Below are positions 46,408 to 57,524 of a DNA stretch of 64,000 nucleotides, piece by piece. The DNA comes from Gallionellales bacterium 39-52-133 (GTDB lineage: Bacteria > Pseudomonadota > Gammaproteobacteria > Burkholderiales > Gallionellaceae), in assembly GCA_002278935.1 (NCBI GenBank), contig NCJL01000006.1, forward strand, positions 124,001-188,000, written 5' to 3'. The translations under genes were made by a program, and so were the position numbers. Every line of letters starts with the position of its first letter. Position 1 is the stretch's first letter. The notes under the pieces were generated by a model. The model had not been told where the DNA came from and did not search any database. It saw only the letters and a list, made by a program, of their open reading frames with translations.

Positions 46408-47427
46408 TTAATCACGCTCAATCAGCATCGCGTCGCCATAGCTGAAAAAACGATATTCATTATCCACTGCTACACGATATGCCGCCAGCATCTTGTCCAT
46501 GCCGCCAAACGCGCACACCAGCATCAGCAGCGTGGATCTTGGCAGGTGGAAATTGGTGAGCAGCACATCCACCACTTTAAACCGGTAACCGGGAGTAATA
46601 AAAATACTGGTATCGCCTGCACCGCCCTGCAACGTGCCGCTTTGTGCGGCACTTTCCAGCGCGCGCAAACTGGTGGTGCCAACCGCAATCACCCTGCCGC
46701 CACGAACGCGCGCCTGTTCAATGGCATCCACAGTCGCCTGCGGCACCAGATACCGCTCGCTGTGCATCACATGCTCGGCCACCTGCTCCACCCGCACCGG
46801 CTGAAAAGTGCCGGCACCCACATGCAGGGTGACATACGCGGTCTGAATGCCCTGCTGTTTCAAGCTTGCGAGCATAGCTTCATCAAAATGCAAACCGGCC
46901 GTCGGTGCGGCCACGGCACCAGACTCTTTTGCAAATACCGTCTGATAGCGCGCATCGTCCTCGGCATCGGCGCTGTGCGTAATATACGGGGGAAGCGGCA
47001 AACGGCCGTATTGCTCCAGCAAACTGCCGACAGACTCGTTGTTGTCAAAGCGCAAATGAAAAAACTCACCCACCCGCCCCAGCACGGTTACCTCAATACA
47101 GCCTGCCAATAATAACCGGCCCCCACGGCGTGGCGATTTGCTGGCGCGCACCTGGGCCAGCACTTCATGCTCGTCCAGAATACGCTCTACCATCACCTCG
47201 ATATTACCGCCGCTTTCCTTTTGCCCAAACAAACGCGCTTTAATCACACGCGTGTCGTTCAGTACCAGCAAATCATGCTCGCGCAACAATCCCGGCAAAT
47301 CGGCAAACATGCGGTGCTCGCAACCATTTGCCGTCAGATGCAGCAAACGGCTGGCACCACGCTGCTCGGGCGGGCGTTGCGCGATCAAATGCTGGGGAAG
47401 TTCAAAGCTGAATTGTTCGGTGCGCAT
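46408..47427 (-). CDS. queA: S-adenosylmethionine:tRNA ribosyltransferase-isomerase
   Basis: The 339-residue protein has [61 protein letters not shown] and TSLRALESA, and [19 protein letters not shown]. It transfers ribose from AdoMet to make epoxyqueuosine at tRNA position 34. It is the first gene of the leftward queA...secF series. Confidence 0.96.
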   Translation of the reverse strand: MRTEQFSFELPQHLIAQRPPEQRGASRLLHLTANGCEHRMFADLPGLLREHDLLVLNDTRVIKARLFGQKESGGNIEVMVERILDEHEVLAQVRASKSPRRGGRLLLAGCIEVTVLGRVGEFFHLRFDNNESVGSLLEQYGRLPLPPYITHSADAEDDARYQTVFAKESGAVAAPTAGLHFDEAMLASLKQQGIQTAYVTLHVGAGTFQPVRVEQVAEHVMHSERYLVPQATVDAIEQARVRGGRVIAVGTTSLRALESAAQSGTLQGGAGDTSIFITPGYRFKVVDVLLTNFHLPRSTLLMLVCAFGGMDKMLAAYRVAVDNEYRFFSYGDAMLIERD

Positions 47428-47535
47428 GGCGTGATATTTTTACAGAACGACAAAAACGCGCATTGTAGCTTGATGAAGCGTGTCATTTCATGGATAATTC
47501 GCGCCTTCCTGATCCGGGCATCTCACCCGGACCAT

Positions 47536-47571
47536 GCCGGGATGGCGGAATTGGTAGACGCGCTGGACTCA
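47536..47571 (+). pseudogene. Duplicated 5' half of tRNA-Leu
   Basis: GCCGGGATGGCGGAATTGGT and the following 16 bases are identical to the first 36 bases of the complete tRNA-Leu at 47693. The copy stops at the anticodon stem/loop (GCGCTGGACTCA). The copies are 157 bases apart. Confidence 0.85.
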
Positions 47572-47692
47572 CAATGACTCGCTTGCGAGGCATTGCGGCG
47601 AAGGCTAACTTGGGCGCAGCTCAAGTTAGCCTGGTCGAAGACCAGTGGCCGAAGCCAAAATCCAGGCTAACGTTTCAGGATGCACATGTATT
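47572..47692. other. Structured spacer between tRNA-Leu fragment and tRNA-Leu
   Basis: It contains a 10-base inverted repeat, GGCTAACTTG/CAAGTTAGCC (47609-47637), and a smaller hairpin TGGTC/GACCA near 47631-47645. GGCTAACG recurs at 47665. No gene is seen. Confidence 0.5.
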
Positions 47693-47779
47693 GCCGGGAT
47701 GGCGGAATTGGTAGACGCGCTGGACTCAAAATCCAGTATCTGCGAGGATGTGGGGGTTCGAGTCCCCCTCCCGGCACCA
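47693..47779 (+). tRNA. tRNA-Leu(CAA)
   Basis: The acceptor strands GCCGGGA/TCCCGGC and encoded CCA are intact. The anticodon stem CTGGA/TCCAG encloses loop CTCAAAA, giving CAA. The long variable arm and T loop GTTCGAGTC are present. Confidence 0.95.
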
Positions 47780-47889
47780 AATTAATAAAGATGCGAAGCT
47801 TGTCAACGTAGCAGAATGGCGTAACGTTAATCAGTTCGGCACAACTAGTGTCGCAAACGTTTACCAACCATTGAGAATTGGAGTTCTAT

Positions 47890-48096
47890 ATGAAACTGAT
47901 TTCTGCCTTGATCGCTATTGCCTTCGCATCTACCCTGAGCTTCGGCGCTGTTGCAGCTCAACATATGGGCGCAGCTCCTGCTGCTGATGCTCCTGCAGCC
48001 ACCCAGGCTGCTCCAGCCAAGAAAGCTAAAAAAGCCAAGAAGGCCAAAAAAGCCAAGAAAGCCAAAGCAATGACCGGTGATGCAGCTACCAAGTAA
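47890..48096 (+). CDS. Small exported Ala/Lys-repeat protein
   Basis: The 68-residue protein has a signal peptide (MKLISALIAIAFASTLSFGA, cleavage near VAA-QH). An Ala/Pro-rich spacer follows, then five near-perfect AKK units (AKKAKKAKKAKKAK). The mature form would be a short, strongly basic periplasmic peptide. It resembles small acid-shock (Asr-like) proteins in composition but is not a clear homologue. The ATG at 47890 follows GGAG, preferred over the upstream 47878 ATG. A terminator follows at once. Confidence 0.75.
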   Translation: MKLISALIAIAFASTLSFGAVAAQHMGAAPAADAPAATQAAPAKKAKKAKKAKKAKKAKAMTGDAATK

Positions 48097-48120
48097 TTTA
48101 TAAATACTGGCAACACATAA

Positions 48121-48147
48121 AGGCAGGGGCTTCCCTGCCTTTTTTAT
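48121..48147 (+). terminator. Rho-independent terminator after the Ala/Lys-repeat gene
   Basis: AGGCAGG-ggcttc-CCTGCCT followed by TTTTT. Confidence 0.85.
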
Positions 48148-48259
48148 TTTTAGTCACGCGAAAATCCCTTCTTTCTGTTTGGCATTGGAGCACACACTGC
48201 TTAATGTTAAAATTGCCGGCTTCTACCATACAGCAATCAGTCACGGTGAAATAACTAAC

Positions 48260-48667
48260 ATGAATTTTCGAAATCTATTTCTTTTCCTCACAATATCGCT
48301 GCTTTCCGCCTGCAGCGAACCGCCTTATACCAATATCGACAACCAGCAGTTGAAAGCATTGCAAGCCCAGGGAATTCCCGTATTCGACATACGCCGTACC
48401 GATGAATGGAAGCAAACCGGCGTGGTTGAGGGCAGCAAACGCCTGACCTTTGTTGATGACAAAGGCAGGGTAAATCCGGAGTTTGTGGAAAAATTTACCC
48501 AGGCTGTCGGCAAAAATGATCCCGTCATTCTGATCTGCCGCACCGGCAACCGCACCGACGTGCTCGGACGCGCCCTCGTTGAACAGTTGGGCTACACCAA
48601 AGTCTATAACGTTAAAAACGGCATTACACGCTGGATCAGCGAAGGATTGCCGCTTGTTCGTAATTAA
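48260..48667 (+). CDS. Rhodanese-like lipoprotein
   Basis: The 135-residue protein has a lipoprotein signal (LFLFLTISLLSACSE, lipobox LSAC). The rhodanese domain follows, with QGIPVFDIRRTDEW, then VILICRTGNRTDVLGRAL (active-site Cys) and YNVKNGITRWISEGLP. It would sit at the periplasmic face and transfer sulfur or act as a thiol carrier. The ATG at 48260 is chosen for the lipobox; the frame from 48179 has no signal. Confidence 0.85.
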   Translation: MNFRNLFLFLTISLLSACSEPPYTNIDNQQLKALQAQGIPVFDIRRTDEWKQTGVVEGSKRLTFVDDKGRVNPEFVEKFTQAVGKNDPVILICRTGNRTDVLGRALVEQLGYTKVYNVKNGITRWISEGLPLVRN

Positions 48668-48692
48668 AATATTTAACAAAATCAATGACTTG
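48665..48692 (+). repeat. AT-rich IHF-consensus element, copy g
   Basis: AAAATATTTAACAAAATCAA then TGACTTG. The core AATCAATGACTTG (48680-48692) is an exact WATCAANNNNTTR match, and the lead is a weaker variant. It spans the rhodanese stop and the nudJ start codon. Confidence 0.45.
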
Positions 48693-49131
48693 GAAACCTA
48701 ACGTCACCGTTGCGGCAATTATAGAACAGCAAGGAAAATTCCTGCTGGTAGAAGAACATACCTCGCAGGGGCTCAAATTCAACCAGCCGGCCGGCCATCT
48801 GGAAGCAAACGAATCCCTGCTGCAGGCAGTGGTGCGTGAAGCGCTGGAGGAATCTGCCTATGATTTCGAACCGCAACATCTGGTGGGGGTGTATCGCTGG
48901 CATGCAGATGCATCCAACACCACCTATTTGCGTTTCGCCTACAGCGGTCGCATTCTCGCGCACCATGCCGGGCAGGCACTGGACGAAGGCATCGTGCGCG
49001 CGGTGTGGATGACGCCGGAGGAAATCCGCGCCACGGTCCCACGCCATCGCAGCCCGCTGATACTGCAGTGCGTGGAAGATTATCTGGCGGGCAAAAGATA
49101 TCCGCTGGAACTGGTTACGCATTATGACTAA
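48685..49131 (+). CDS. nudJ: NudJ-like Nudix phosphatase
   Basis: The 148-residue Nudix protein has [32 protein letters not shown] and the box [20 protein letters not shown] then SAY. E. coli NudJ hydrolyses HMP-pyrophosphate and nucleotides. The nudJ-mnmA-...-purB order is the same as in E. coli, minus hflD. It overlaps mnmA by 8 bases. The ATG is inside an IHF-type element and has no clear ribosome-binding site, unusual for this window. Confidence 0.85.
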   Translation: MTWKPNVTVAAIIEQQGKFLLVEEHTSQGLKFNQPAGHLEANESLLQAVVREALEESAYDFEPQHLVGVYRWHADASNTTYLRFAYSGRILAHHAGQALDEGIVRAVWMTPEEIRATVPRHRSPLILQCVEDYLAGKRYPLELVTHYD

Positions 49132-50200
49132 ACCCCGGGTTGTGGTGGGCATGTCCGGCGGAGTGGATTCCGCCGTCACCGCGCTGCTGCTGAAACAGCA
49201 GGGGTATGACGTGATCGGCCTGTTCATGAAGAACTGGGAAGACGACGATACCGACGAATATTGCTCCACCCGTCAGGACTTGATCGACGCTGCTTCGGTG
49301 GCCGATACCATCGGCATTCCGCTGGAAGCGGTGAATTTTGCCAAAGAATATAAAGACCGGGTATTCAGCTATTTTCTGCGCGAATACCAGGCCGGTCGCA
49401 CCCCCAATCCCGATATCCTGTGCAACTCGGAAATCAAGTTCAAGGCCTTTCTGGATCACGCCATCACCCTGGGCGCGGAGAAAATAGCGACCGGCCATTA
49501 CGCCCAGGTGCGCGAAGTGGACGGCCTGTTTCAGCTGCTCAAGGCTGATGATGCCAGCAAGGATCAGAGCTATTTTCTGCACAGGCTGAATCAGGCGCAG
49601 CTGTCCAAAGCGATGTTCCCGCTGGGCCATATGCTCAAGTCTCAAGTACGCAAAATTGCCGAGGAACACAAGCTGTCCAACTACGCAAAAAAAGACAGCA
49701 CCGGTATCTGCTTTATCGGCGAGCGCCCCTTCCGCGAATTCCTCGGCCAATACCTGCCCACGCAGCCCGGCGAGATGGTTACGCCGGAAGGCAAGATGGT
49801 GGGCAAACATGTTGGCCTGTCGTTCTACACCATAGGCCAGCGCCAGGGTCTGGGCATAGGCGGCGGCAAGGATTCATCCGGCCTGCCGTGGTTTGTCGCA
49901 AACAAGGACATGGCCAACAACAAACTAATTGTGGTGCAGGGTCATGACCATCCGCTGTTGCTCAAGCCGGAACTGGAAGCGATGGAAATGCACTGGATCA
50001 GCGGCAGCACACCCGACACAGACTGCGACTACGCCGCCAAGACCCGATACCGCCAGGAAGATGCGCCTTGCCATATTGATGTAATGCAGGATGGTAATGC
50101 CCATTTCAGCTTTACCAAACCGCAATGGGCGGTGACGCCGGGACAATCGGTGGTGGCTTATGATGGCGCGGTGTGCCTGGGTGGGGGGATTATTCTCTAA
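49124..50200 (+). CDS. mnmA: tRNA-specific 2-thiouridylase
   Basis: The 358-residue protein has the PP-loop [48 protein letters not shown] (catalytic Cys) and [12 protein letters not shown] (second Cys). It thiolates uridine 34 of Lys, Glu and Gln tRNAs. It overlaps the NudJ-like gene. Confidence 0.96.
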   Translation: MTKPRVVVGMSGGVDSAVTALLLKQQGYDVIGLFMKNWEDDDTDEYCSTRQDLIDAASVADTIGIPLEAVNFAKEYKDRVFSYFLREYQAGRTPNPDILCNSEIKFKAFLDHAITLGAEKIATGHYAQVREVDGLFQLLKADDASKDQSYFLHRLNQAQLSKAMFPLGHMLKSQVRKIAEEHKLSNYAKKDSTGICFIGERPFREFLGQYLPTQPGEMVTPEGKMVGKHVGLSFYTIGQRQGLGIGGGKDSSGLPWFVANKDMANNKLIVVQGHDHPLLLKPELEAMEMHWISGSTPDTDCDYAAKTRYRQEDAPCHIDVMQDGNAHFSFTKPQWAVTPGQSVVAYDGAVCLGGGIIL

Positions 50201-50226
50201 TCCCAAGTTCCTGAGTTACATCAACG

Positions 50227-50270
50227 CAGGGTGCGCCGTGCGCACCATGGTGCGTGTGACGCACCCTACC
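50227..50270. repeat. GC-rich palindrome, degenerate copy
   Basis: GGGTGCGCCGTGCGCACCAT then GGTGCGTGTGACGCACCCTA. The left arm is intact and the right arm differs at a few positions from the 23467 copy. Confidence 0.8.
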
Positions 50271-50320
50271 ACGAACATACAGCCAATGAATTTTCTGCGT
50301 CACCTGTTCCACACAGGTAA

Positions 50321-51727
<1,407 letters not shown>

Positions 51728-51793
51728 TATATTGACTTCCCGTATATCACACACAATGTACGAAATAATTTACTCAACAACTCAGGAGTTAAC

Positions 51794-52132
51794 ATGAAAT
51801 TTTCAAAAGGAATGTTACTAATCACTGCCATCGTTACGCTGCTTGCCGGATTGGGTGGCTGCGCCAGCAACCTGATCGGGGTGCGCGAAGGTTCGGACCA
51901 CGTTTCGCTGGCGGAAGCAAGTCAGGTCACTGCCTGCCAGCCCAAAGGAAAAACGATTGTTACTGTTCTTGCCAAGATCGGGATTATTCCCCGTAACGAA
52001 CAGGACGTAGAAGAAAACCTGTACCAGCTGGCAAAAAACAATGCCGTTGATGCCGGTGCCGATACGCTGGTAAAGGGGGAATCGAAGGAACTCGGCAAGC
52101 GCTTGTTTGAAATGTATAAATGCCGCCCCTGA
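51794..52132 (+). CDS. DUF4156-type lipoprotein
   Basis: The 112-residue protein has a lipoprotein signal (LLITAIVTLLAGLGGCAS, lipobox LGGC) and DUF4156 features: VREGSDHVSLAEASQVTACQ, then VEENLYQLAKNNAVDAGADT and a Cys near the end (MYKCRP). It is an envelope protein of unknown role. TCAGGAGT precedes the ATG, and a terminator follows the stop. Confidence 0.8.
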   Translation: MKFSKGMLLITAIVTLLAGLGGCASNLIGVREGSDHVSLAEASQVTACQPKGKTIVTVLAKIGIIPRNEQDVEENLYQLAKNNAVDAGADTLVKGESKELGKRLFEMYKCRP

Positions 52133-52152
52133 TCTGACTGTTAGCAGCACGT

Positions 52153-52190
52153 AAAAAAAGCCCTTGCCTGATGACAGGCAAGGGCTTTTT
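52153..52190. terminator. Bidirectional terminator between lipoprotein gene and panD
   Basis: AAAAAAAGCCCTTGCCTG-atga-CAGGCAAGGGCTTTTTT, a 15-base stem. Confidence 0.9.
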
Positions 52191-52207
52191 TATATTCGAC
52201 TGGTTAA

Positions 52208-52588
52208 TTAGGCAGCCTGCACCGGTATCTTGTCGCGCTGGTCAATAATGCGGTTGTGCTCGTCTACATACACCAGACTGGGGTGATACTTATGCAACTC
52301 GATTTCTGAATAAGTCGCGAATGCCGCAATAATCAGGATATCGCCGGGATTAGCCTTGTGCGCGGCAGCGCCGTTTACGGAAATCGTGCGGGAGCCGCGC
52401 TGCGCACGAATCGCATAGGTGGTAAAACGCTCACCGTTGGTAACGTTGTAAATGTCGATCTGCTGGTATTCCATAATGCCGGCGGCATCCAGCAAGTCAT
52501 CGTCAATTGCGCACGAGCCTTCATAGTGCAGTTCCGACTGCGTCACGCGCACCCGGTGCAATTTGGCTTGTAACATGGTTCGCAACAT
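52208..52588 (-). CDS. panD: Aspartate 1-decarboxylase
   Basis: The 126-residue proenzyme has [19 protein letters not shown], with the Gly-Ser cleavage site that makes the pyruvoyl group, [20 protein letters not shown] and [20 protein letters not shown]. It makes beta-alanine for pantothenate. panC and panB follow upstream on the same strand, so the three form a pantothenate cluster. Confidence 0.95.
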   Translation of the reverse strand: MLRTMLQAKLHRVRVTQSELHYEGSCAIDDDLLDAAGIMEYQQIDIYNVTNGERFTTYAIRAQRGSRTISVNGAAAHKANPGDILIIAAFATYSEIELHKYHPSLVYVDEHNRIIDQRDKIPVQAA

Positions 52589-52633
52589 GGTTAATCTCCG
52601 TAGATCTCGGGGTGCATTATAAAGCGCTTATAC

Positions 52634-53464
52634 TTAAAGACAAACTTCAATATTATCAATGAGTCTGGTTTTTCCCAGCCTCGCTGCCGCCAGAATGACC
52701 AGATTCCGCTCTCCCGCTTCCGGCTCCAGTAAAGCCGTTTGACTGCGGATAGCGACATAATCGACTTGCCAGCCATGAGATACAAGTGCTTTTACCGCTT
52801 TATCTTCCAGCAAGGCATAGTCCTTATTACCGCCCCCCAAAGACTTCCTGATCTCACCCAGCGTTTGATACATAAATATGGCTTCAGTTCGCTCAGCTGG
52901 CGTCAGGTACTGATTACGCGAGCTTAATGCCAATCCATCCGTTGCACGCAGGGTCTCCGCACCTGCAATTGTCACCGGCATATTCAGTTGCGTGACCATC
53001 TGCCGTATTACATGCAGCTGCTGATAATCCTTTTTGCCAAACACAGCCACCTGCGGCTGCACAATATTGAGTAATTTAAGCACCACCGTCGCCACGCCGC
53101 GAAAATGACCGGGGCGAAAGGCGCCACAAAGCTCCTGCGCAATTGGCGGCGGCTCGACCGTTACCTGCTGCGGCTGCGGATACAGATCCGCCTCACTCGG
53201 CGCAAAGACAATCGCCACACCACAGGCGGCAAGCTTGTCGCAATCCGCCTGCAGCGTGCGCGGGTATTTGCCGAAATCTTCATTGGCGCCAAACTGCAGC
53301 GGGTTTACAAAAATGCTGACCACCACACACTTTGCATGCTGCTGCGCTATACGCACCAGATCAAGATGCCCCTCATGCAGATTGCCCATGGTGGGCACAA
53401 AAGCCACACTGTTTTCCCGGCCCAGACGCTGGCGCAGTGCGGCTACAGAGGAAATAATTTCCAT
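52634..53464 (-). CDS. panC: Pantothenate synthetase
   Basis: The 276-residue protein has [19 protein letters not shown] (HxGH), [36 protein letters not shown] and [15 protein letters not shown]. It joins pantoate and beta-alanine with ATP. The ATG overlaps the panB stop as TGATG; the longer frame is unsupported. Confidence 0.96.
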   Translation of the reverse strand: MEIISSVAALRQRLGRENSVAFVPTMGNLHEGHLDLVRIAQQHAKCVVVSIFVNPLQFGANEDFGKYPRTLQADCDKLAACGVAIVFAPSEADLYPQPQQVTVEPPPIAQELCGAFRPGHFRGVATVVLKLLNIVQPQVAVFGKKDYQQLHVIRQMVTQLNMPVTIAGAETLRATDGLALSSRNQYLTPAERTEAIFMYQTLGEIRKSLGGGNKDYALLEDKAVKALVSHGWQVDYVAIRSQTALLEPEAGERNLVILAAARLGKTRLIDNIEVCL

Positions 53465-54255
53465 CAGAAGCTGTGTTCTGCCGCGGGGAAAGTACCGGCT
53501 TTTACCTCGGCCACATAGCGCGATACTGCATCCGCAATGGAGCCGGCACCCAGCATATAATTTTTGACGAAGCGTGCCTTCTTGCCCGGATAAATATCCA
53601 GCATATCGTGCAACACCAGCACCTGACCCGAGCACTCCGCACCCGCGCCGATACCTATCGTGGGGATATTTGAATTGGCGCTTATCTCCGCCGCCAGCAA
53701 AGCCGGTATCGCTTCCAGCACCACCATCCCGGCGCCCGCCTGCTCAACCGCATGCGCATCCTGCAGCAGGCGCTGTGCGGCTTTGTCATCCTTGCCCTGC
53801 ACGCGGTAGCCGCCCAGCTGGTGCACAGATTGGGGGGTGAGGCCGATATGCGCGCACACCGGAATGCCGCGCTGCGTGAGGAAGGCGATGGTTTCTGCCA
53901 TTACTTCACCGCCTTCGAGCTTGACCATACTCGCACCCGCCGCCATCAGCCGTGCGGCGTGTACAAAGGTTTTTTCCGGATTAACCTGAAAGGTGCCAAA
54001 AGGCAAATCGGCAATGATGAAGGCCTGTTTCGCGCCGCGCGCAACACAGCTGGTGTGATAGACCATATCATCGAGCGTGACCGGCAAAGTGGAGTTGCGG
54101 CCCTGCAGTACCATGCCGAGCGAGTCGCCCACCAGCAGCACCTCTACACCTGCCGTTTCCAGCAATTGTGCAAAAGTGGCGTCGTAGCAGGTCAGCATGG
54201 CGATTTTCTCGCCTTTGCCGTGCATGGTCTGTAACGTGCTTAGTGTGATCGTCAT
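53464..54255 (-). CDS. panB: 3-Methyl-2-oxobutanoate hydroxymethyltransferase
   Basis: The 263-residue protein has [53 protein letters not shown] and [20 protein letters not shown]. It makes ketopantoate. It precedes panC with a one-base overlap and lies 5 bases after the deoxynucleoside kinase gene. Confidence 0.96.
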   Translation of the reverse strand: MTITLSTLQTMHGKGEKIAMLTCYDATFAQLLETAGVEVLLVGDSLGMVLQGRNSTLPVTLDDMVYHTSCVARGAKQAFIIADLPFGTFQVNPEKTFVHAARLMAAGASMVKLEGGEVMAETIAFLTQRGIPVCAHIGLTPQSVHQLGGYRVQGKDDKAAQRLLQDAHAVEQAGAGMVVLEAIPALLAAEISANSNIPTIGIGAGAECSGQVLVLHDMLDIYPGKKARFVKNYMLGAGSIADAVSRYVAEVKAGTFPAAEHSF

Positions 54256-54260
54256 AGGAA

Positions 54261-54902
54261 TTAAACCCCCAAACTGAAAAATTCGCGCGGCCCGCGCATG
54301 CTTTCTATGCGCTGCAGCAGCAACTTGAAGTCGTCGTCATTATCCACGAAATTCAGGTTTTCACTGTTCACCATCATCAGCGGCGCCTCTTCATACTGGT
54401 GAAAAAAATCGCCATAACTGTTGCCCAGACGCGTCAGATAATCATCCGTCAGCGATTTTTCGTAATTGCGCCCGCGCCTGTGCACACGCTCGAACAGGGT
54501 ATCCGTGGAAGCCTGCAGATAGATTACCAGATCGGGAGTCGGGGCTTGCGGTGCCAGGCTCTGGTAAATATTCTGATAAAGCTTGTATTCATCATCACTC
54601 AGGTTGAGGCGTGCGAACAGCGCATCTTTTTCAAACAGATAATCGGAAACCGTGCGCGTATTGAACAGATCCATCTGCGCCTGGTCGCGCAGTTCGTTGA
54701 TGCGCTGGAACAGAAAAAACAACTGCGTGGACATCGCATGGCGCTGCGGGTCCTGATAGAAACGCTCCAGGAATGGATTGTCCTGCGGTTTTTCCAGCAG
54801 GATATCCGCACCAAGGTGGTCAGCCAGACGTTGCGCAAGGCTGGTCTTGCCCACGCCTATCGGCCCTTCCACCACAATGTAACGGTATTTCTCAAGCATC
54901 AT
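54261..54902 (-). CDS. Deoxynucleoside (dA/dC) kinase family protein
   Basis: The 213-residue protein has a P-loop ([20 protein letters not shown]), [20 protein letters not shown] and [20 protein letters not shown]. It matches the small dNK/dGK family that phosphorylates deoxynucleosides. In betaproteobacteria it commonly sits between folK and panB, as here. The start overlaps folK; Met-Met allows 54902 or 54899. Confidence 0.85.
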   Translation of the reverse strand: MMLEKYRYIVVEGPIGVGKTSLAQRLADHLGADILLEKPQDNPFLERFYQDPQRHAMSTQLFFLFQRINELRDQAQMDLFNTRTVSDYLFEKDALFARLNLSDDEYKLYQNIYQSLAPQAPTPDLVIYLQASTDTLFERVHRRGRNYEKSLTDDYLTRLGNSYGDFFHQYEEAPLMMVNSENLNFVDNDDDFKLLLQRIESMRGPREFFSLGV

Positions 54903-55413
54903 TTTTCAGGCGCCCCGTGCCGGCAAAAGCAGCTTCCAGCTTCTCCAGCTGCTGATTCCGGCATTCCTGCATTGCCGCGTCTGCTGCGCCCACTCCCGGA
55001 ATCACACAGCCGGGCGCAATCTCCAGCAGCGGCTGCAGTACAAAGGCACGCTTGTGCATCTGCGGATGCGGCAGCGTCAAGCCATGCTGGTGATGCCGGA
55101 TCTCGTCATACAGCAACACATCCAGATCCAGGGTGCGCGGCGCATTCTGAAACTCGCGGGTGCGGCCGTTTTCCTGTTCCAGCGCCAGCAGGGCCTGCAG
55201 CAAGGCCAGCGGTGCCAGTGCGGTTTCCACCCTGACCACTGCGTTAATAAAATCGGGCTGGTCGAGATAGCCAACCGGCGCGCTGCGATACAGGCTGGAA
55301 CGCGCCAGCACGCGCGTCTCAGGCAAGCAATCTATTGCCTGCATCGCCTGCAACACTTGCGCGGACGGATTAGCAAGGTTGCTGCCCAAGCCTATAAAAG
55401 CAATGTGCTTCAT
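54892..55413 (-). CDS. folK: 6-Hydroxymethyl-7,8-dihydropterin pyrophosphokinase
   Basis: The 173-residue protein has HIAFIGLGSNLANPSAQVLQ, SSLYRSAPVGYLDQPDFINA and APRTLDLDVLLYDE, the metal/ATP-binding signature. It acts in folate synthesis. It overlaps the downstream kinase gene by 8-11 bases. The ATG at 55413 is 15 bases after the pcnB stop. Confidence 0.95.
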   Translation of the reverse strand: MKHIAFIGLGSNLANPSAQVLQAMQAIDCLPETRVLARSSLYRSAPVGYLDQPDFINAVVRVETALAPLALLQALLALEQENGRTREFQNAPRTLDLDVLLYDEIRHHQHGLTLPHPQMHKRAFVLQPLLEIAPGCVIPGVGAADAAMQECRNQQLEKLEAAFAGTGRLKNDA

Positions 55414-55427
55414 CAAACTCTCTGCAA

Positions 55428-56768
55428 TCAGGCCGCCACAGTCGCCGCCGGCTTTTTGCTGCGGCGGCGCTTCTTCTTGGGGCCCTTCTCCGGCAGAAGC
55501 ATCTCTTCGCGACGCTCGTCCGAGGCCTCCTGAAACTCTGTCCACCACTCGCCCAGTTCCATCGGCATCTCGCCGCTGTGGCAGCGCAGCAACAAGAAAT
55601 CATAGGCCGCACGGAAGCGCGGCAAGGCCAGCAGGCGCAGCGGACGCTGGCCTGAGCGCTGTTCCAGACGCGGCTGCAGCAGCCAGATTTCTTTCATGAT
55701 GGTATCGTGGCGGTGCGGAATGGCCATTTGCAAACGTTGCTTGTGCAGCACCGCATCCATTGCCAGGTGCAGCGCGGGTATGGCAGGCTTGCCTGCATCA
55801 AGCTGCGCATTCCACATGCTGAGCACCTCGTGCCACAACAGCGCGGCAAACAGAAAGGCCGGTGAAGCGGGCTTGTCTTCGCGCAGGCGCTGATCGGTAT
55901 TGGCCAGCGCCGACATGATGAATTTCTCACCCATAGGCTGTTCCAGTATCACATCCAGCATCGGCAGCAGGCCGTGGTGCAGATGCATGGCGCGCAGTTT
56001 TTTAACGCACTCCACCGCATGGCCCGACATCAGCAACTTGAGCATTTCATCCAGCAGGCGCGCCTCGGGCACATTGCCAAGCAGGCCCTTCATGCTGAAG
56101 ATAGGCTCGGCGGTCGCCGCTTCCAGCTTCATGCCCAGTTTGGCTGAAAGCCTGACCGCGCGCAGCATGCGCACCGGGTCTTCGCGGTAACGTGTGGCAG
56201 GGTCGCCTATCATGCGCAGCAAGTTGGCGCGGATATCGGCATAGCCGTGATGGAAGTCGAATATTTCCTGGGTGCTGGGGTCGTAAAACAGCGCATTGGC
56301 GGTAAAGTCGCGCCGCGCCGCATCCTGCTCCTGGTCGCCAAATTCATTGTCGCGCAACAGACGGCCATGATCGTCGGTCTGGGCATCCACCGCCTCTATC
56401 ATGCGGCGGAAGGTGGACACTTCCACGGTTTCATCGCCAAACATCACATGCACCAGACGGAAACGGCGGCCGATGATGCGCGCGCGGCGAAATACGCGGC
56501 GCACCTCTTCGGGTGTGGCATCGGTGGCGACGTCAAAATCCTTGGGCTGGCGTTTGAGCAACAAATCGCGCACCGCGCCGCCCACCACATAAGCCTGGTA
56601 GCCTGCGGCCTGCAAACCGTCGGTAACCCGGCGTGCTGCCGGGCTGATACCTTCACGTTTTACACCATGCTCCTTAAAAGGAATTACCGTACAACTTCCG
56701 AGCGTCCTGGTTTTTTTGGACTTGCCCCGCGCCAATGAAATGACGCGTCTAATCAGTTTTTTTATCAT
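55428..56768 (-). CDS. pcnB: Poly(A) polymerase I
   Basis: The 446-residue protein has a nucleotidyltransferase core (AYVVGGAVRDLLLKRQPKDF, DVATDATPEEVRRVFRRARI with the Asp-x-Asp pair), FTANALFYDPSTQEIFDF and a basic C-terminus (KGPKKKRRRSKKPAA). The N-terminal basic segment (KKLIRRVISLARGK) is typical of the bacterial poly(A) polymerase. It adds 3' A-tails that mark RNA for decay. The KKRRRSKK tail is strongly basic. Confidence 0.94.
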   Translation of the reverse strand: MIKKLIRRVISLARGKSKKTRTLGSCTVIPFKEHGVKREGISPAARRVTDGLQAAGYQAYVVGGAVRDLLLKRQPKDFDVATDATPEEVRRVFRRARIIGRRFRLVHVMFGDETVEVSTFRRMIEAVDAQTDDHGRLLRDNEFGDQEQDAARRDFTANALFYDPSTQEIFDFHHGYADIRANLLRMIGDPATRYREDPVRMLRAVRLSAKLGMKLEAATAEPIFSMKGLLGNVPEARLLDEMLKLLMSGHAVECVKKLRAMHLHHGLLPMLDVILEQPMGEKFIMSALANTDQRLREDKPASPAFLFAALLWHEVLSMWNAQLDAGKPAIPALHLAMDAVLHKQRLQMAIPHRHDTIMKEIWLLQPRLEQRSGQRPLRLLALPRFRAAYDFLLLRCHSGEMPMELGEWWTEFQEASDERREEMLLPEKGPKKKRRRSKKPAATVAA

Positions 56769-56910
56769 TACTTTCAGTTTCAGTGAGATGCCGCATCATC
56801 CTGCGGTTATCAAGATGGCGAGATTATACACTGGTGAGAAAACATCTCGTCCGCGCATCATTATTTGCGTTTACACCCTTACCAGCGTTAAAACCTCTGT
56901 TTTGCAGATA

Positions 56911-56945
56911 AAAAAGAGGCGCACATTCACTTGTGCGCCTCTTTT
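56911..56945 (-). terminator. Terminator after the PsiF-like gene
   Basis: AAAAAGAGGCGCACA-ttcact-TGTGCGCCTCTTTT. Confidence 0.85.
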
Positions 56946-56988
56946 GTTGCCACGCGGGGCTACACCCCCCGAAAATTATCGTTCCACG

Positions 56989-57282
56989 CTACCCTTTCAG
57001 GCAGGAACTCATGAATGCCTTGCGTTCGTCGCCTTTTTTACCCTTGGCCTCTTCGTTGCAGGTTTTCATCTTTGACGTTTGTGCAGGCTTGTTTTCAGCA
57101 GCAGCCGATATGCCCTTATCTTTGCTCAGGCAAGCTTTCATGAAATTCTTGCGCTCATCGCCTTTCTTTCCTTTCGCTTCCACATTGCATGCCTTCATTT
57201 TTTCCTGTTGCGCGCCAGCCATAACTGGTGCAGAAACAGAGAACATCAATCCCATAACCGTCAGTGCAATAAATTTTTTCAT
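56989..57282 (-). CDS. PsiF-repeat exported protein
   Basis: The 97-residue protein has a signal peptide (MKKFIALTVMGLMFSVSAPV, cleavage after MAG-A). Two PsiF repeats follow: KMKACNVEAKGKKGDERKNF then MKACL, and KMKTCNEEAKGKKGDERKAF then MSSCL. Each carries two Cys. PsiF is phosphate-starvation inducible in E. coli but its role is unknown. It is monocistronic. Confidence 0.9.
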   Translation of the reverse strand: MKKFIALTVMGLMFSVSAPVMAGAQQEKMKACNVEAKGKKGDERKNFMKACLSKDKGISAAAENKPAQTSKMKTCNEEAKGKKGDERKAFMSSCLKG

Positions 57283-57455
57283 TATTTTCCCTTAACATTA
57301 AGTTATTTCAATCATGCCAACATGAAAACCGCTTGCTTCCACAGAAATGGAAACGCGACGATTATAGTCCAGTCCTTTTCCGGCTCAACATGCATCCGCT
57401 GCAAAGCGATGCTATCTGCCCACCCCGCTCTTGCCGTCCGCACCCAGGAAATTAC

Positions 57456-57482
57456 AAAATATTCAATAAAATCAAATACTTA
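57456..57482 (+). repeat. AT-rich IHF-consensus element, copy d
   Basis: AAAATATTCAATAAAATC then AAATACTTA. The core AATCAAATACTTA (57470-57482) is an exact WATCAANNNNTTR match. It lies in the 242-base gap (57283-57524) between the PsiF and HAD genes, where no other feature is recognised. Confidence 0.65.
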
Positions 57483-57524
57483 TATAAATTGGACGAATCC
57501 ACATCCGGGTTGCTGCGATACGTT

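Noticed and set aside
48001..48070. Tandem AAGAAAGCCAAG-type repeats as a CRISPR or microsatellite
   Set aside because: They are codon repeats of the Ala/Lys protein, with no spacers of CRISPR type. No CRISPR array was seen anywhere in the window.
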